From JBILVQ01 sp044370375 (GTDB taxonomy: Bacteria > Bacteroidota > Bacteroidia > UBA4408): a stretch of DNA of 19,029 nucleotides. The first letter of the stretch is position 1. The number at the start of each line of letters is the position of its first letter. The DNA is taken from the NCBI GenBank assembly GCA_044370375.1, contig JBILVQ010000040.1:1-19029 (forward strand), in the 5' to 3' direction. The notes below the pieces were generated by a model. That model did no database searches. It was given only the letters and a program-made list of their open reading frames with translations, and was not told the DNA's origin. The position numbers and the translations under genes were made by a program. This document shows, piece after piece, positions 1 through 8,000 of the stretch.

Positions 1-632
1 CCAGTACCAAGGCCTTTACCGCCCAAGTAACCGTTCTAACTTTAATCGCCTTATCAATTGCCCAGAATAAGGGAACATTAAAGAAATCCAGATTTCAGCA
101 ATTAATCAATGAACTTTCTTCTATCCCTGAATTGGTAGAAAGGGTATTGAAAACCAACGATAAGGTGTATCAAATTGCCGAAATGTTTAAGGATGCTAAG
201 AACTTCCTTTACCTTGGAAGAGGTTATTCTTTTCCTGTTGCCCTTGAAGGTGCTTTGAAGTTAAAAGAGATTTCTTACATTCATGCAGAAGGTTATCCGG
301 CTGCCGAAATGAAACATGGCCCAATTGCCCTTATTGATGAGGAAATGCCGGTTGTGGTAATTGCTACCAAAGGTGCCTCTTATGAGAAAGTGGTTAGTAA
401 TATCCAAGAGGTGAAGGCAAGAAAAGGAACCATTATTGCAGTGGTTACTGAAGGTGATGAACAAGTAAAAGGATTGGCAGATTATGTAATTGAGGTACCT
501 GAAGTAGATGATACTTTAATTCCTTTAATTTCTGTAATTCCACTTCAGTTATTGTCTTATCATATTGCTGTAATGAGGGGATGCAATGTTGATCAACCAC
601 GTAACTTGGCTAAAAGTGTAACCGTTGAATAA
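1..632 (+). CDS. glmS: GlmS, glutamine-fructose-6-phosphate aminotransferase (isomerizing), 3' part
   Basis: C-terminal ~209 residues of glucosamine-6-phosphate synthase; the 5' end lies outside the window and the reading frame is open from base 3. The enzyme makes glucosamine-6-phosphate from fructose-6-phosphate and glutamine, the entry step to UDP-GlcNAc, peptidoglycan and LPS. The visible part is the second half of the sugar-isomerase region, including the second SIS domain. It contains the family motif STKAFTAQV at the very start, then GRGYSFPVALEGALKLKEIS, the HAEGYPAAEMKHGPIALID region (equivalents of the isomerase catalytic Glu and His), and the invariant C-terminal end NLAKSVTVE, whose Lys belongs to the sugar site. 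The C-terminus is intact, so this is a window-edge truncation and not a pseudogene. A hairpin terminator follows 20 bases after the stop. Identification is firm. Confidence 0.97.
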   Translation, partial: STKAFTAQVTVLTLIALSIAQNKGTLKKSRFQQLINELSSIPELVERVLKTNDKVYQIAEMFKDAKNFLYLGRGYSFPVALEGALKLKEISYIHAEGYPAAEMKHGPIALIDEEMPVVVIATKGASYEKVVSNIQEVKARKGTIIAVVTEGDEQVKGLADYVIEVPEVDDTLIPLISVIPLQLLSYHIAVMRGCNVDQPRNLAKSVTVE

Positions 633-651
633 AATTTGACTGAACCAAAAT

Positions 652-681
652 AAAAAAGGCGGACATTGTCCGCCTTTTTTT
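652..681. terminator. Bidirectional intrinsic terminator between glmS and the convergent T9SS gene
   Basis: A perfect 7-bp GC-rich stem (GGCGGAC at 658-664, GTCCGCC at 668-674) with a 3-base loop is flanked by six A (652-657) and seven T (675-681). It therefore reads as a rho-independent terminator on both strands. It lies between the glmS stop and the stop of the minus-strand gene at 702, so it can end both convergent transcripts. Confidence 0.93.
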
Positions 682-701
682 ATTGAATTACCTCAAGCAA
701 A

Positions 702-1766
702 TTATTTTGTAACAATAATCTTTCCATTCGCAATATTTTTTTCTTGACCAAAAAATTGATAGTGGTAAATACCGGCAGAAATCCCTTGCATAGAGAGGAT
801 ATTTACGCCTTTTCTTAGATTGGTTTGTAATGCAACCTTTCCACTTACATCAACGAATACTAACTGACCAACCTCATCGCTGTTAAACTGAAGTGTTTCA
901 TTTTGATTAACAGGGTTAGGGAAAATTTGTAGAGATGTGTTTCCCTTTTCCTCCAGGTTGTTGATCAGATAAGATTGATAATAGCTGGCTCGGATGATAT
1001 CACCACTGGCAGGATCTTCGTCCATCGTAGCTACCAACATCCATGGTCCATCTTTTAAAAACTGGTAAGTAATCGTGGTATCATAGGGGCCATTATCGCT
1101 GGAAAGAATGTATCCGTTTCCATCATTAGAGTCAATAAAGGTGGAATCGAAGGAAGTAGTAAAAGTCTTCATTCTTAAAACCGCCGGATAGTTCCAAAGG
1201 GGAGTTGTAAGGGAGCCTGCTCCTTCACCATAAAATTCTTGCTTAAGTGTGAAAGAAAACAAAACCGGATAGCCACTAATGGTATCATGCAAAATGTATC
1301 TTGCGTTATGAACCAAGGTGTCTCCATACTGAAATGGTGCCGGGAAAAACATAAAATCCGGCTGATAGTCAAAGTAATTCAATCCATTTGGAGATAGAGA
1401 ATCATCATTGCTGGCAATACCATCAAGAAAAAATCCGCTTACCGTATTTTTGAAAAACAAACAAGTTGAATCAGTATCCTGCAGAAAAAAGGAATAATGT
1501 GCCCCTGGAAAATATTGGTCCCAATTGTTTGGAACAGCACTTGGCGCATTAAACAAAAATCCGCCGGTATCATTCACATTATACAAGGTGGAGAAATCCC
1601 ATACCTGACCAAAGCCCGAGGGTGATACACTAAATCCGGAAGGAAGGTTGTCAATGTATTCAACCCAAATATCTCCTAAAAAAGGGAAGTCAGATTGCGT
1701 AATTACCTGGGCCTTTCCTGGTTGGAGTCCAAAGGCAATTAAAATAATAAGTAGTAGTTTTTTCAT
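702..1766 (-). CDS. Secreted protein with T9SS type A sorting domain, function unknown
   Basis: 354 residues from the chosen start. The N-terminus (MKKLLLIILIAFGLQPGKAQ) is a classical Sec signal peptide with an A-Q cleavage region common in Bacteroidota. An in-frame ATG 49 codons upstream (1913) would put a charged, non-conserved-looking stretch in front of the signal peptide and is unlikely. The last ~77 residues (about 278-354) form a T9SS type A sorting domain: LQIFPNPVN start, a VDVSGK turn, a GISAGIYHYQF strand and the terminal KIIVTK. The protein should cross the outer membrane through the type IX system, with the tail then removed. The middle ~255 residues are rich in Asp, Phe, Tyr, Ser and Gly, suggest a beta-structured domain, and match no family I recognise. 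No catalytic motif is visible. The gene is monocistronic, with convergent glmS downstream and a divergent neighbour upstream. Confidence 0.88.
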   Translation of the reverse strand: MKKLLLIILIAFGLQPGKAQVITQSDFPFLGDIWVEYIDNLPSGFSVSPSGFGQVWDFSTLYNVNDTGGFLFNAPSAVPNNWDQYFPGAHYSFFLQDTDSTCLFFKNTVSGFFLDGIASNDDSLSPNGLNYFDYQPDFMFFPAPFQYGDTLVHNARYILHDTISGYPVLFSFTLKQEFYGEGAGSLTTPLWNYPAVLRMKTFTTSFDSTFIDSNDGNGYILSSDNGPYDTTITYQFLKDGPWMLVATMDEDPASGDIIRASYYQSYLINNLEEKGNTSLQIFPNPVNQNETLQFNSDEVGQLVFVDVSGKVALQTNLRKGVNILSMQGISAGIYHYQFFGQEKNIANGKIIVTK

Positions 1767-1781
1767 GAAGTAGTTTTTGAA

Positions 1782-1789
1782 CAAAGATA
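1782..1789 (-). promoter_or_regulatory. Candidate Bacteroidota -7 box for the T9SS gene
   Basis: On the minus strand this reads TATCTTTG, an exact fit to the TAnnTTTG -7 consensus of the Bacteroidota primary sigma factor. It ends 15 bases before the chosen ATG, so the leader would be very short. I see no clear TTG -33 element at the right distance. It also supports the downstream ATG (1766) over the one at 1913. Tentative. Confidence 0.35.
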
Positions 1790-1982
1790 TAAATACTAAA
1801 CTACTTTTTTTACCAGCCTCTATTGGTTGAATTCTTTTTCCATCAATTCGTTTTTTGGGGTGTTGCCAATTGGGCGGGTATTTCAACAGATGTTTTTGTC
1901 TCCCAATCCACACAATAATTTTATTATGACCAATTTTTAGAATTCTTTTGCTTATTCCTTAAATATTGGCGAAAATTGCATC

Positions 1983-3059
1983 ATGTGCAAAGCAAAATTA
2001 TTTTTTAAGTTCTTCCTCTGTGGTCTGTCCATCCTCACCCTCATCCACAGTACTGTTTTAGCCCAGGTTGCGGAATCTTCCCACTTGGTAAATATTCGCC
2101 AATTAACTTTTGGTGGCGACAATGCAGAAGGCTATTTTTCATTCAATGGAAAAGAAATTGCTTTTCAAAGTAACAATCCAGCCTGGGGACTTAAATGCGA
2201 CCAGATTTTTTGGATGAACATTGAGGAGGCTGCCAAAGATTCAACCTATAAACCCCATGCATTAAGTAACGGTAAAGGACGAACCACCTGTGCTTATTAT
2301 TTGCCCGGTGATCAGGAAATCTTGTATGCATCTACACACATAAGCGGAGACCCGTGCCCACCTCCTCCGGCACCTCGGGATGACAAAAAATACCTGTGGC
2401 AGGTTTTTGATTCCTACGACATTTTTATAGCGGATAAAAATGGAAAAATAAAAAGACAACTAACCAATCAACCCGGATATGATGCTGAAGCAACCGTATC
2501 GCCGGATGGTAAAAAAATTGTTTTCACGAGTACTCGTTCAGGAGATTTAGAACTGTGGACCATGGACATTGATGGAAAAAATCTCAAACAATTAACTTTT
2601 GATTTGGGCTATGATGGTGGTGCTTTTTTTTCCCCTGATAGCAAACAAATTATTTTCAGAGCATCAAGACCTGCCAATGAAACGGAGAAAAATGAATATA
2701 TTAGTTTGTTGAAAGAGGGTCTGGTGGCTCCAACTGCCATGGACTTATACGTAATAAATGCAGATGGTACCGGACTGAAAAAATTAACACATTTGGGCAA
2801 AGCAAGTTGGGCACCATTTTTTCACCCCTCAGGAAAGAAAATTATTTTTTCATCTAATCATCATTCATCAAGGGGCTATGACTTTCAATTGTATATGATC
2901 AATTTGGACGGTAGTGGATTGGAACAAATTACCACCCAAAGTAACTTTAATTCTTTTCCTATGTTCTCTCCCGACGGTAAATACATTGTGTTTGGAAGCA
3001 ACAGAAATAACCACGGAACAAGGGATACAAATTTGTTTATTGCTGAATGGAAAGATTAA
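1983..3059 (+). CDS. TolB-like / PD40 beta-propeller exported protein
   Basis: 358 residues with a signal peptide (about 1-28, hydrophobic LFFKFFLCGLSILTL core, cleavage near LAQ). The mature part is built from WD40-like PD40 repeats as in TolB. Repeating blade signatures are visible at about 40-62 (QLTFGG...FSFNGKEIAFQS), 160-200 (LTNQPGYDAEATVSPDGKKI followed by ELWTMDIDG), 204-230 (FFSPDSKQIIF), 268-312 (FFHPSGKKIIFSS, LYMINLDGSG) and 316-342 (MFSPDGKYIVFGS). A proline-rich insertion, CPPPPAPRDDKK, sits at about 125-136. It probably folds as a six-bladed propeller in the periplasm or on the cell surface. It is not the Tol-Pal TolB itself: there is no TolB N-terminal domain and no tol/pal genes nearby. 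Its stop overlaps the start of the M28 peptidase gene, so the two are almost certainly co-translated, and it may serve as a partner or substrate filter. A weak -7-like TTCTTTTG lies at 1943-1950. Confidence 0.85.
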   Translation: MCKAKLFFKFFLCGLSILTLIHSTVLAQVAESSHLVNIRQLTFGGDNAEGYFSFNGKEIAFQSNNPAWGLKCDQIFWMNIEEAAKDSTYKPHALSNGKGRTTCAYYLPGDQEILYASTHISGDPCPPPPAPRDDKKYLWQVFDSYDIFIADKNGKIKRQLTNQPGYDAEATVSPDGKKIVFTSTRSGDLELWTMDIDGKNLKQLTFDLGYDGGAFFSPDSKQIIFRASRPANETEKNEYISLLKEGLVAPTAMDLYVINADGTGLKKLTHLGKASWAPFFHPSGKKIIFSSNHHSSRGYDFQLYMINLDGSGLEQITTQSNFNSFPMFSPDGKYIVFGSNRNNHGTRDTNLFIAEWKD

Positions 3060-4321
3060 TGATGATGAAAAAACTAAACATTTCCCTATTTCTTTTTTTG
3101 TTGTGGGGGACCATTCTAAATGCTCAAAATTTTAGTCAGGCCCTGTTGAAAAAACATATTTCATTTCTTGCATCCGATGCGCTCGAAGGCCGCGGAACAG
3201 GAACGAAAGGAGCAGAGGTAGCCGCTGAATATATTTTTCAGGAATTGAAGTTTTTAGGTTTGTCTCCATACCGCCAGAATTTTTCCTTTAAGTTCTCCCC
3301 TGATCCACATGGAGGTTCTGACTCTTCCAAAATCTCCCTTCAAGGAATTAACGTGGCAGCTTTTCTAGACAATGGAAAAAAGGAAACCATTGTCATAGGT
3401 GCACATTATGACCATTTAGGCTTAGGGCATGATGGTAACAGCATGGACCCTGAGGCCAAGGGACAAATCCATAACGGAGCCGATGATAATGCCTCAGGTG
3501 TCGCGGCCATGCTTGAATTGGCTAGATATTATTCCCAAAATAATTTGATGGAGGAGGTAAACTTCTATTTCGTGGCCTTCTCAGGTGAGGAAAATGGCTT
3601 GTTTGGTTCAAAAGCCTTTGCTGATTTTTTACTTAATGATCAACCCTCAATAAATAAAATTGAAAGAAAATTCAACCGACCGGAGGAATGCAAAATAATG
3701 TTGAACATGGACATGGTTGGCAGGGTAAACCCTTCAGAAAAAAAACTGATGATTTACGGCATTGGTACCGCTGTTGGATTGCCTGAAATGGTTCAGGCCG
3801 TTGATTTAAAAAACTATAAAGTGGTTTATGATAGCTCAGGGGTTGGACCTTCCGATCATGCATCTTTTTATTTTAAAAATATCCCTGTACTTCACTTTTT
3901 TTCCGGACAACACCCAGAATACCATAAACCTACGGATGATGAAGCTTTGATCAACTATGAAGGAATGATCGAAATTCTCGATTTTATGCGCGTTTTATGC
4001 AACAACATTCAAACAAAGCCACTTACCTTCCAAGCTACCAGAAATAATCAAATTCAATCCAGAAATTTCAAAGTTACCCTTGGGGTAATGCCTGATTATA
4101 CTTTCGAAGGCCCGGGTTTGCGCCTGGATGGCGTCTCGGAAGGAAAACCGGCCAAGAAGGCAGGTTTGATGCGTGGCGACATTATCCTTAAAATGGACCA
4201 AACGGAAATCCTGAACATGAAAACCTACATGGGGATGCTTTCCAAATACAATAAAGGCGAAAAGGTTCAATTGGAGGTAAAGAGGGGAGAAACCCGAATT
4301 ATTGTAAGCGCAACATTCTGA
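3059..4321 (+). CDS. M28-family zinc aminopeptidase with C-terminal PDZ domain, exported
   Basis: About 420 residues. Three consecutive ATG codons (3059, 3062, 3065) follow the propeller gene's TAA, the first sharing one base with it. An ATG at 3047 is in frame but lies inside the upstream gene. A signal peptide (MKKLNISLFLFLLWGTILNA) follows. The catalytic domain shows the full M28 two-zinc set (numbering from 3047): GAHYDH (His120), GADDNASG (bridging Asp146), FSGEENG (catalytic Glu181 and ligand Glu182), NMDMVG (Asp222) and YHKPTDD (His293). Residues ~343-424 are a PDZ domain with the carboxylate-binding GPGLRLDGV and a GL-x-RGD-II-L motif. Family knowledge predicts removal of N-terminal residues from peptides in the periplasm or at the cell surface, with the PDZ domain binding substrate C-termini or regulating access. 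All metal ligands are present, so it should be active. Substrate specificity cannot be read from sequence. Confidence 0.93.
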   Translation: MMMKKLNISLFLFLLWGTILNAQNFSQALLKKHISFLASDALEGRGTGTKGAEVAAEYIFQELKFLGLSPYRQNFSFKFSPDPHGGSDSSKISLQGINVAAFLDNGKKETIVIGAHYDHLGLGHDGNSMDPEAKGQIHNGADDNASGVAAMLELARYYSQNNLMEEVNFYFVAFSGEENGLFGSKAFADFLLNDQPSINKIERKFNRPEECKIMLNMDMVGRVNPSEKKLMIYGIGTAVGLPEMVQAVDLKNYKVVYDSSGVGPSDHASFYFKNIPVLHFFSGQHPEYHKPTDDEALINYEGMIEILDFMRVLCNNIQTKPLTFQATRNNQIQSRNFKVTLGVMPDYTFEGPGLRLDGVSEGKPAKKAGLMRGDIILKMDQTEILNMKTYMGMLSKYNKGEKVQLEVKRGETRIIVSATF

Positions 4322-4336
4322 TTTTCAGTTTTTAGG

Positions 4337-4375
4337 TTTTTTTTTGAGGCTCCTAAACAAAAAAAATGATTTTTT
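4337..4375 (+). terminator. Possible weak AT-rich terminator after the M28 peptidase gene
   Basis: Nine T (4337-4345) can pair with eight A (4359-4366) across a 13-base loop that itself contains GAG/CTC, and a six-T run follows at 4370-4375. The stem is nearly all A-T, so as a terminator it would be weak. The rest of 4322-4452 is AT-rich with no gene or clear promoter, apart from the 8-codon ORF listed separately. Confidence 0.22.
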
Positions 4376-4429
4376 GTTCTGGACGGATTTAGGATTTTAA
4401 CAAAATCTGACTACTTTTAGGCCAACAAA

Positions 4430-4456
4430 ATGAAACCTTACACTTTTCTATCATGA
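4430..4456 (+). other. Possible 8-codon upstream ORF coupled to the basic secreted protein gene
   Basis: An ATG at 4430 opens the short frame MKPYTFLS, whose TGA stop (4454-4456) overlaps the ATG at 4453 as ATGA. This is the arrangement used for translational coupling. In AT-rich leader DNA such a short frame could arise by chance, and nothing else supports it. Confidence 0.2.
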
Positions 4457-5052
4457 AACAAATCAACCCAATCAATCGGTTTTTGACCGGCCTGGGGATG
4501 TTGGTATTCCTTCTGGGAATATTTTGCATTCTTCCTTCCCAAACCATGGCTCAGTCGAAAAATGCAAGCGGAAAAACAGACAAGAAGGAAGTTTCCCAAA
4601 GAGGGGTTCAACCCAAAAAAAGTAAGCAACAGTCGCTTAGCAACAAACAAGCTCCAGCTAAAAAAGTGCAACCTGCCAATGCCTCGAAGCAACCCACAGC
4701 AGTCAATAGCTCTCGCTCGGGAAACAATGCTAACAAGAATTTGTCTTCAACTGCTGATAATAAAGAAAAAGATAGAAAGGAAGCCCGTACACCAAAAAAC
4801 AATCAGTCAAACAATAAAGCCCCAAAAGGGAGTCAGGTTTCATTATCCAACAAGGCTCCTGAATCAACTTCAACCAACCCTACATCAGCTTCGAAATCTA
4901 ATGCAATGAGCTACGCAGAAATGGTGAAAGCTGATTGGGTCATCAAAAGAGAAAAAACAAAAAATCATCTGTTAAGCCAAGGATTATCCAAGGAAGAAGT
5001 GGAGAAAAAACTTCAGGAAATGGATAAGAACGTTGAGGCATTGACTAAATAA
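4453..5052 (+). CDS. Small, highly basic low-complexity secreted protein, function unknown
   Basis: 199 residues. The N-terminus has a signal peptide (hydrophobic FLTGLGMLVFLLGIFCIL, then MAQ). The mature region (~35-150) is low complexity and rich in Lys, Ser, Asn, Gln, Pro and Ala, and is probably disordered. By hand count there are about 34 Lys+Arg against 16 Asp+Glu after the signal, so it is clearly cationic. The last ~50 residues (from MSYAEMVKADWVIKRE) look helical, ending in the amphipathic LSKEEVEKKLQEMDK. There is no cysteine after the signal peptide, no lipobox and no T9SS sorting domain, so the likely location is the periplasm, unless it leaves by another route. It lies 16 bases upstream of the giant surface protein gene and is probably co-transcribed with it, which suggests a role in its folding, anchoring or secretion (inference). 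I recognise no family. Confidence 0.75.
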   Translation: MKQINPINRFLTGLGMLVFLLGIFCILPSQTMAQSKNASGKTDKKEVSQRGVQPKKSKQQSLSNKQAPAKKVQPANASKQPTAVNSSRSGNNANKNLSSTADNKEKDRKEARTPKNNQSNNKAPKGSQVSLSNKAPESTSTNPTSASKSNAMSYAEMVKADWVIKREKTKNHLLSQGLSKEEVEKKLQEMDKNVEALTK

Positions 5053-5068
5053 CCCCCTAAAAAAAGAA

Positions 5069-8000
5069 ATGATGAAAAATTTATTCAACAGGTATTTGCT
5101 CGCTTTTTTGATGGTGTTATCCATTGGAAGCAGTAATTCTTTTGCGCAGTATTGTGCTGCAGGTTCTGATCAATGTGACGAATTTGTTTCGGATGTTCAA
5201 ATCGGAAACTTCTCAAACCCTAGCGGTTGTGGAGCTGGTGGGTATACTAATTACACCGCCCTTTCCATCGATATGATGCAACAAACAGATTATCCGTTTA
5301 CCATTCTAAATGGTCCACCTTCCTATTTCCAAGATAAATGCGGGGTTTGGGTTGACTGGAATCAGGATGGAGATTTCGATGATGCTGATGAAACCATTCC
5401 TGTTTTAACAAACCCAAGTGCCGGACCCTTTACTGGGGTTATCCAACCTCCTTCCTCTTCGCTACTTGGCCAAACACGCATGAGAATAAGAATCATGTGG
5501 ACAGGGAATCTCTCTGCCTGCGGAAATGCAACTTACGGTGAGGTAGAAGATTATACCGTTAATGTTCAGCCAGCTCCAAGTTGTTTGTTGGCAACCGGCT
5601 TGAATGCCCTGAATGTAACTTCTTCTAATGCTTTGTTAGATTGGGACGATATTTCAACCGCTACCGGTGGATATTTGGTTCGTTATAAGTTGGTATCTGA
5701 CCCTACTACGGTTTCAACTTGGGCCAACCCAATAAGCACCACATTATCTGAGCTTCCAATAAATACATTAGCACCTACTTCTCTTTATGAGTGGCAGGTA
5801 GATGCTGATTGTTCAGGAAGTTTATCAGGTTTTACTTTTTCCGCACAATTCTTTACTGGGTGTGTTGCTACTGATTGCCCTGTAGGAGCTATTACAGAAA
5901 ATGAAACTTGTGGGACAGATAACAATGGTGGTTGCAACATGCCTACACCTGCTTATGTGCCTTTGGCTTGTGGTGAAACTTTTTGCGGAACTTCTTGGGC
6001 AACCGGAGGAACAAGAGATACAGATTGGTTTGAATTTACTTTAACCCAACCTAGTACCGTTACTTGGACAGTAGATGCAGAGTTTACTTCTTTAATTGGT
6101 TTTGTTAATGCTTCCCAAGGCTGCACCAATCCTGTTTTCTTTAACCTATCCCAGTCCTTAACGGAGTGTGGACAAGCTGTAACTACCGATAATTTACCTG
6201 CCGGTACCTGGTGGGTATTTGTTTCTCCAAATGTGTTTACAGGATACGCTTGTGGCACCGGAAAAAACCGATATGTAGCTACTTTGCAGTGTACCCCGCT
6301 AGCGGTGGCAGCTAATGACGAATGCGCGAATGCCATTGCCCTTACCCAAAACACAACTTGTGTAACTACTGCTGCTAACGTTGATAACGCAACCATCTCT
6401 TTGAATGGTTGTGTTGGAACTGCCAATGATGATGTTTGGTTTTCTTTTGTTGCCACTACTGCCAATGTTTCGGTAGATGTTACCGGATCAGCCTCCTTTG
6501 ATGCAGTGGTGGAAGTTTTTGATGCTTGTGGTGGAAATAGTTTGGGTTGTACAGATTTCACTTTAGCAGGTGAAACAGAATCTGCTTACCTGCCTGGCCT
6601 TACTATCGGAAATACTTATTATGTAAGAGTTTACGATTTTGGTTTGGGTATTCCTGCAACCACAGGTTTCGATATTTGTGTTTACAATGCTCTTGTATGC
6701 CCCGCCGGTGCTATTACTTGCGATGAGTATATTGCTGATGTAGCTTTAAATACCTTAACAAATCCTACGGGATGTGGCCTTTCAGGAGGTTATTCTGATT
6801 ATATGGCCCTTTCAACCGATCTGGCCCAAGGACAGTTTTATCCAATCACCGTAACCAATGGTACACTCGATTGGCCGGATGACCAGTGTGGTGTTTGGGT
6901 TGACTGGAACCAAGATGGTGATTTCGATGATCTTGGTGAAACCGTAACCATTATCAATACGCCTAGTGTTGGTCCTTATTCAGGATTGGTGGATGTTCCT
7001 GCAACTGCACTCTTGGGTGCAACACGCATGAGGATTAGAATTGCCTACACCGGCGATTTGCTTCCATGCGGAATTGCAGACTTTGGTGAGGTTGAAGATT
7101 ATACAATAAACGTTATTCCTCCACCGGCATGTGCTTATCCTGGAGGCATTCTTATTACGAACACTACAGATACCGGTGCGGATATCGATTGGAGTGACGT
7201 TGCTACAGCTTCTTCTTATAATGTTCGTTATAAGTTGGTAACTGACCCAACCACGGTTCCAACCTGGACTGCTCCAATCAACACCTTGGTAAGTAATGTT
7301 TCTTTCTCTGGCTTGTTGCCAGATTCTCAATATGAAGTTCAAATTGAAACCGAATGTGGTGCTGGATCAACCAGTGGATTTTCCCCTTCAATTTTATTTA
7401 CTACATTACCTGTTCCTTGTCCAAATACAACTTGCCCGGTTGGTGCCTTAACCGAAAACGAGGCTTGCGGTGCTGACGCCAATGGTGGTTGTAACATGTC
7501 AACTCCTGCTTATGTGCCCTTGGCTTGTGGTGAAACTGTTTGTGGAACTTCTTGGGCAAGCGGAGGAACAAGGGATACAGATTGGTTTGAGTTTACTTTA
7601 ACCCAACCTAGTACTGTTACCTGGACCGTTGATGCTGATTTCCCTGCATTAATTGGATTTGTTGATGCCTCTCAAGGTTGTGGAACCCCTCAGTTTTTTA
7701 ATTTAACCCAAACCTTCACGGAGTGTGGACAGGCCATCACTGTTGATAACCTAGCTCCGGGCACTTGGTGGGTTTTTGTTTCACCCGACGTGTTTAACGG
7801 ATACCCTTGCGGAAGCGGAAGAAATAATTACGTGGCTAATTTAAGTTGTGTTACTTTGGTTGTGGCCGATAATGATGAATGTGCTACCGCCATGTCTTTA
7901 ACCCAAAACGCAACCTGCATAAACGTTACTGATTCTGTTGCCAATGCTACTCAGTCCCTTAACGGCTGTCAAGGTACTGCCAACGATGATGTTTGGTTTT

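Noticed and set aside
1767..1913. Upstream extension of the T9SS gene to an ATG at 1913
   Set aside because: It would place 49 residues before a textbook signal peptide and would span the candidate -7 box; the ATG at 1766 is better.
4331..4357. TTTAGG/CCTAAA hairpin as a strong terminator
   Set aside because: A six-pair AT-rich stem with a 15-base loop is too weak; only a low-confidence terminator is listed for this spot.
4562..4909. 115-codon second plus-strand frame inside the basic protein gene
   Set aside because: It overlaps the frame that has the signal peptide; long alternative frames are expected in Lys/Asn/Gln-rich low-complexity DNA.
5953..6561. 202-codon open frame on the minus strand inside the giant gene
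   Set aside because: It is antisense to a strongly patterned coding region, shows no signal or family motif, and comes from the Thr/Gly/Val-rich codon composition of the plus-strand gene.
6980..7342. 120-codon minus-strand frame inside the giant gene
   Set aside because: It is a shadow of the second GEVEDY/FN3-like unit; the translation is not protein-like.
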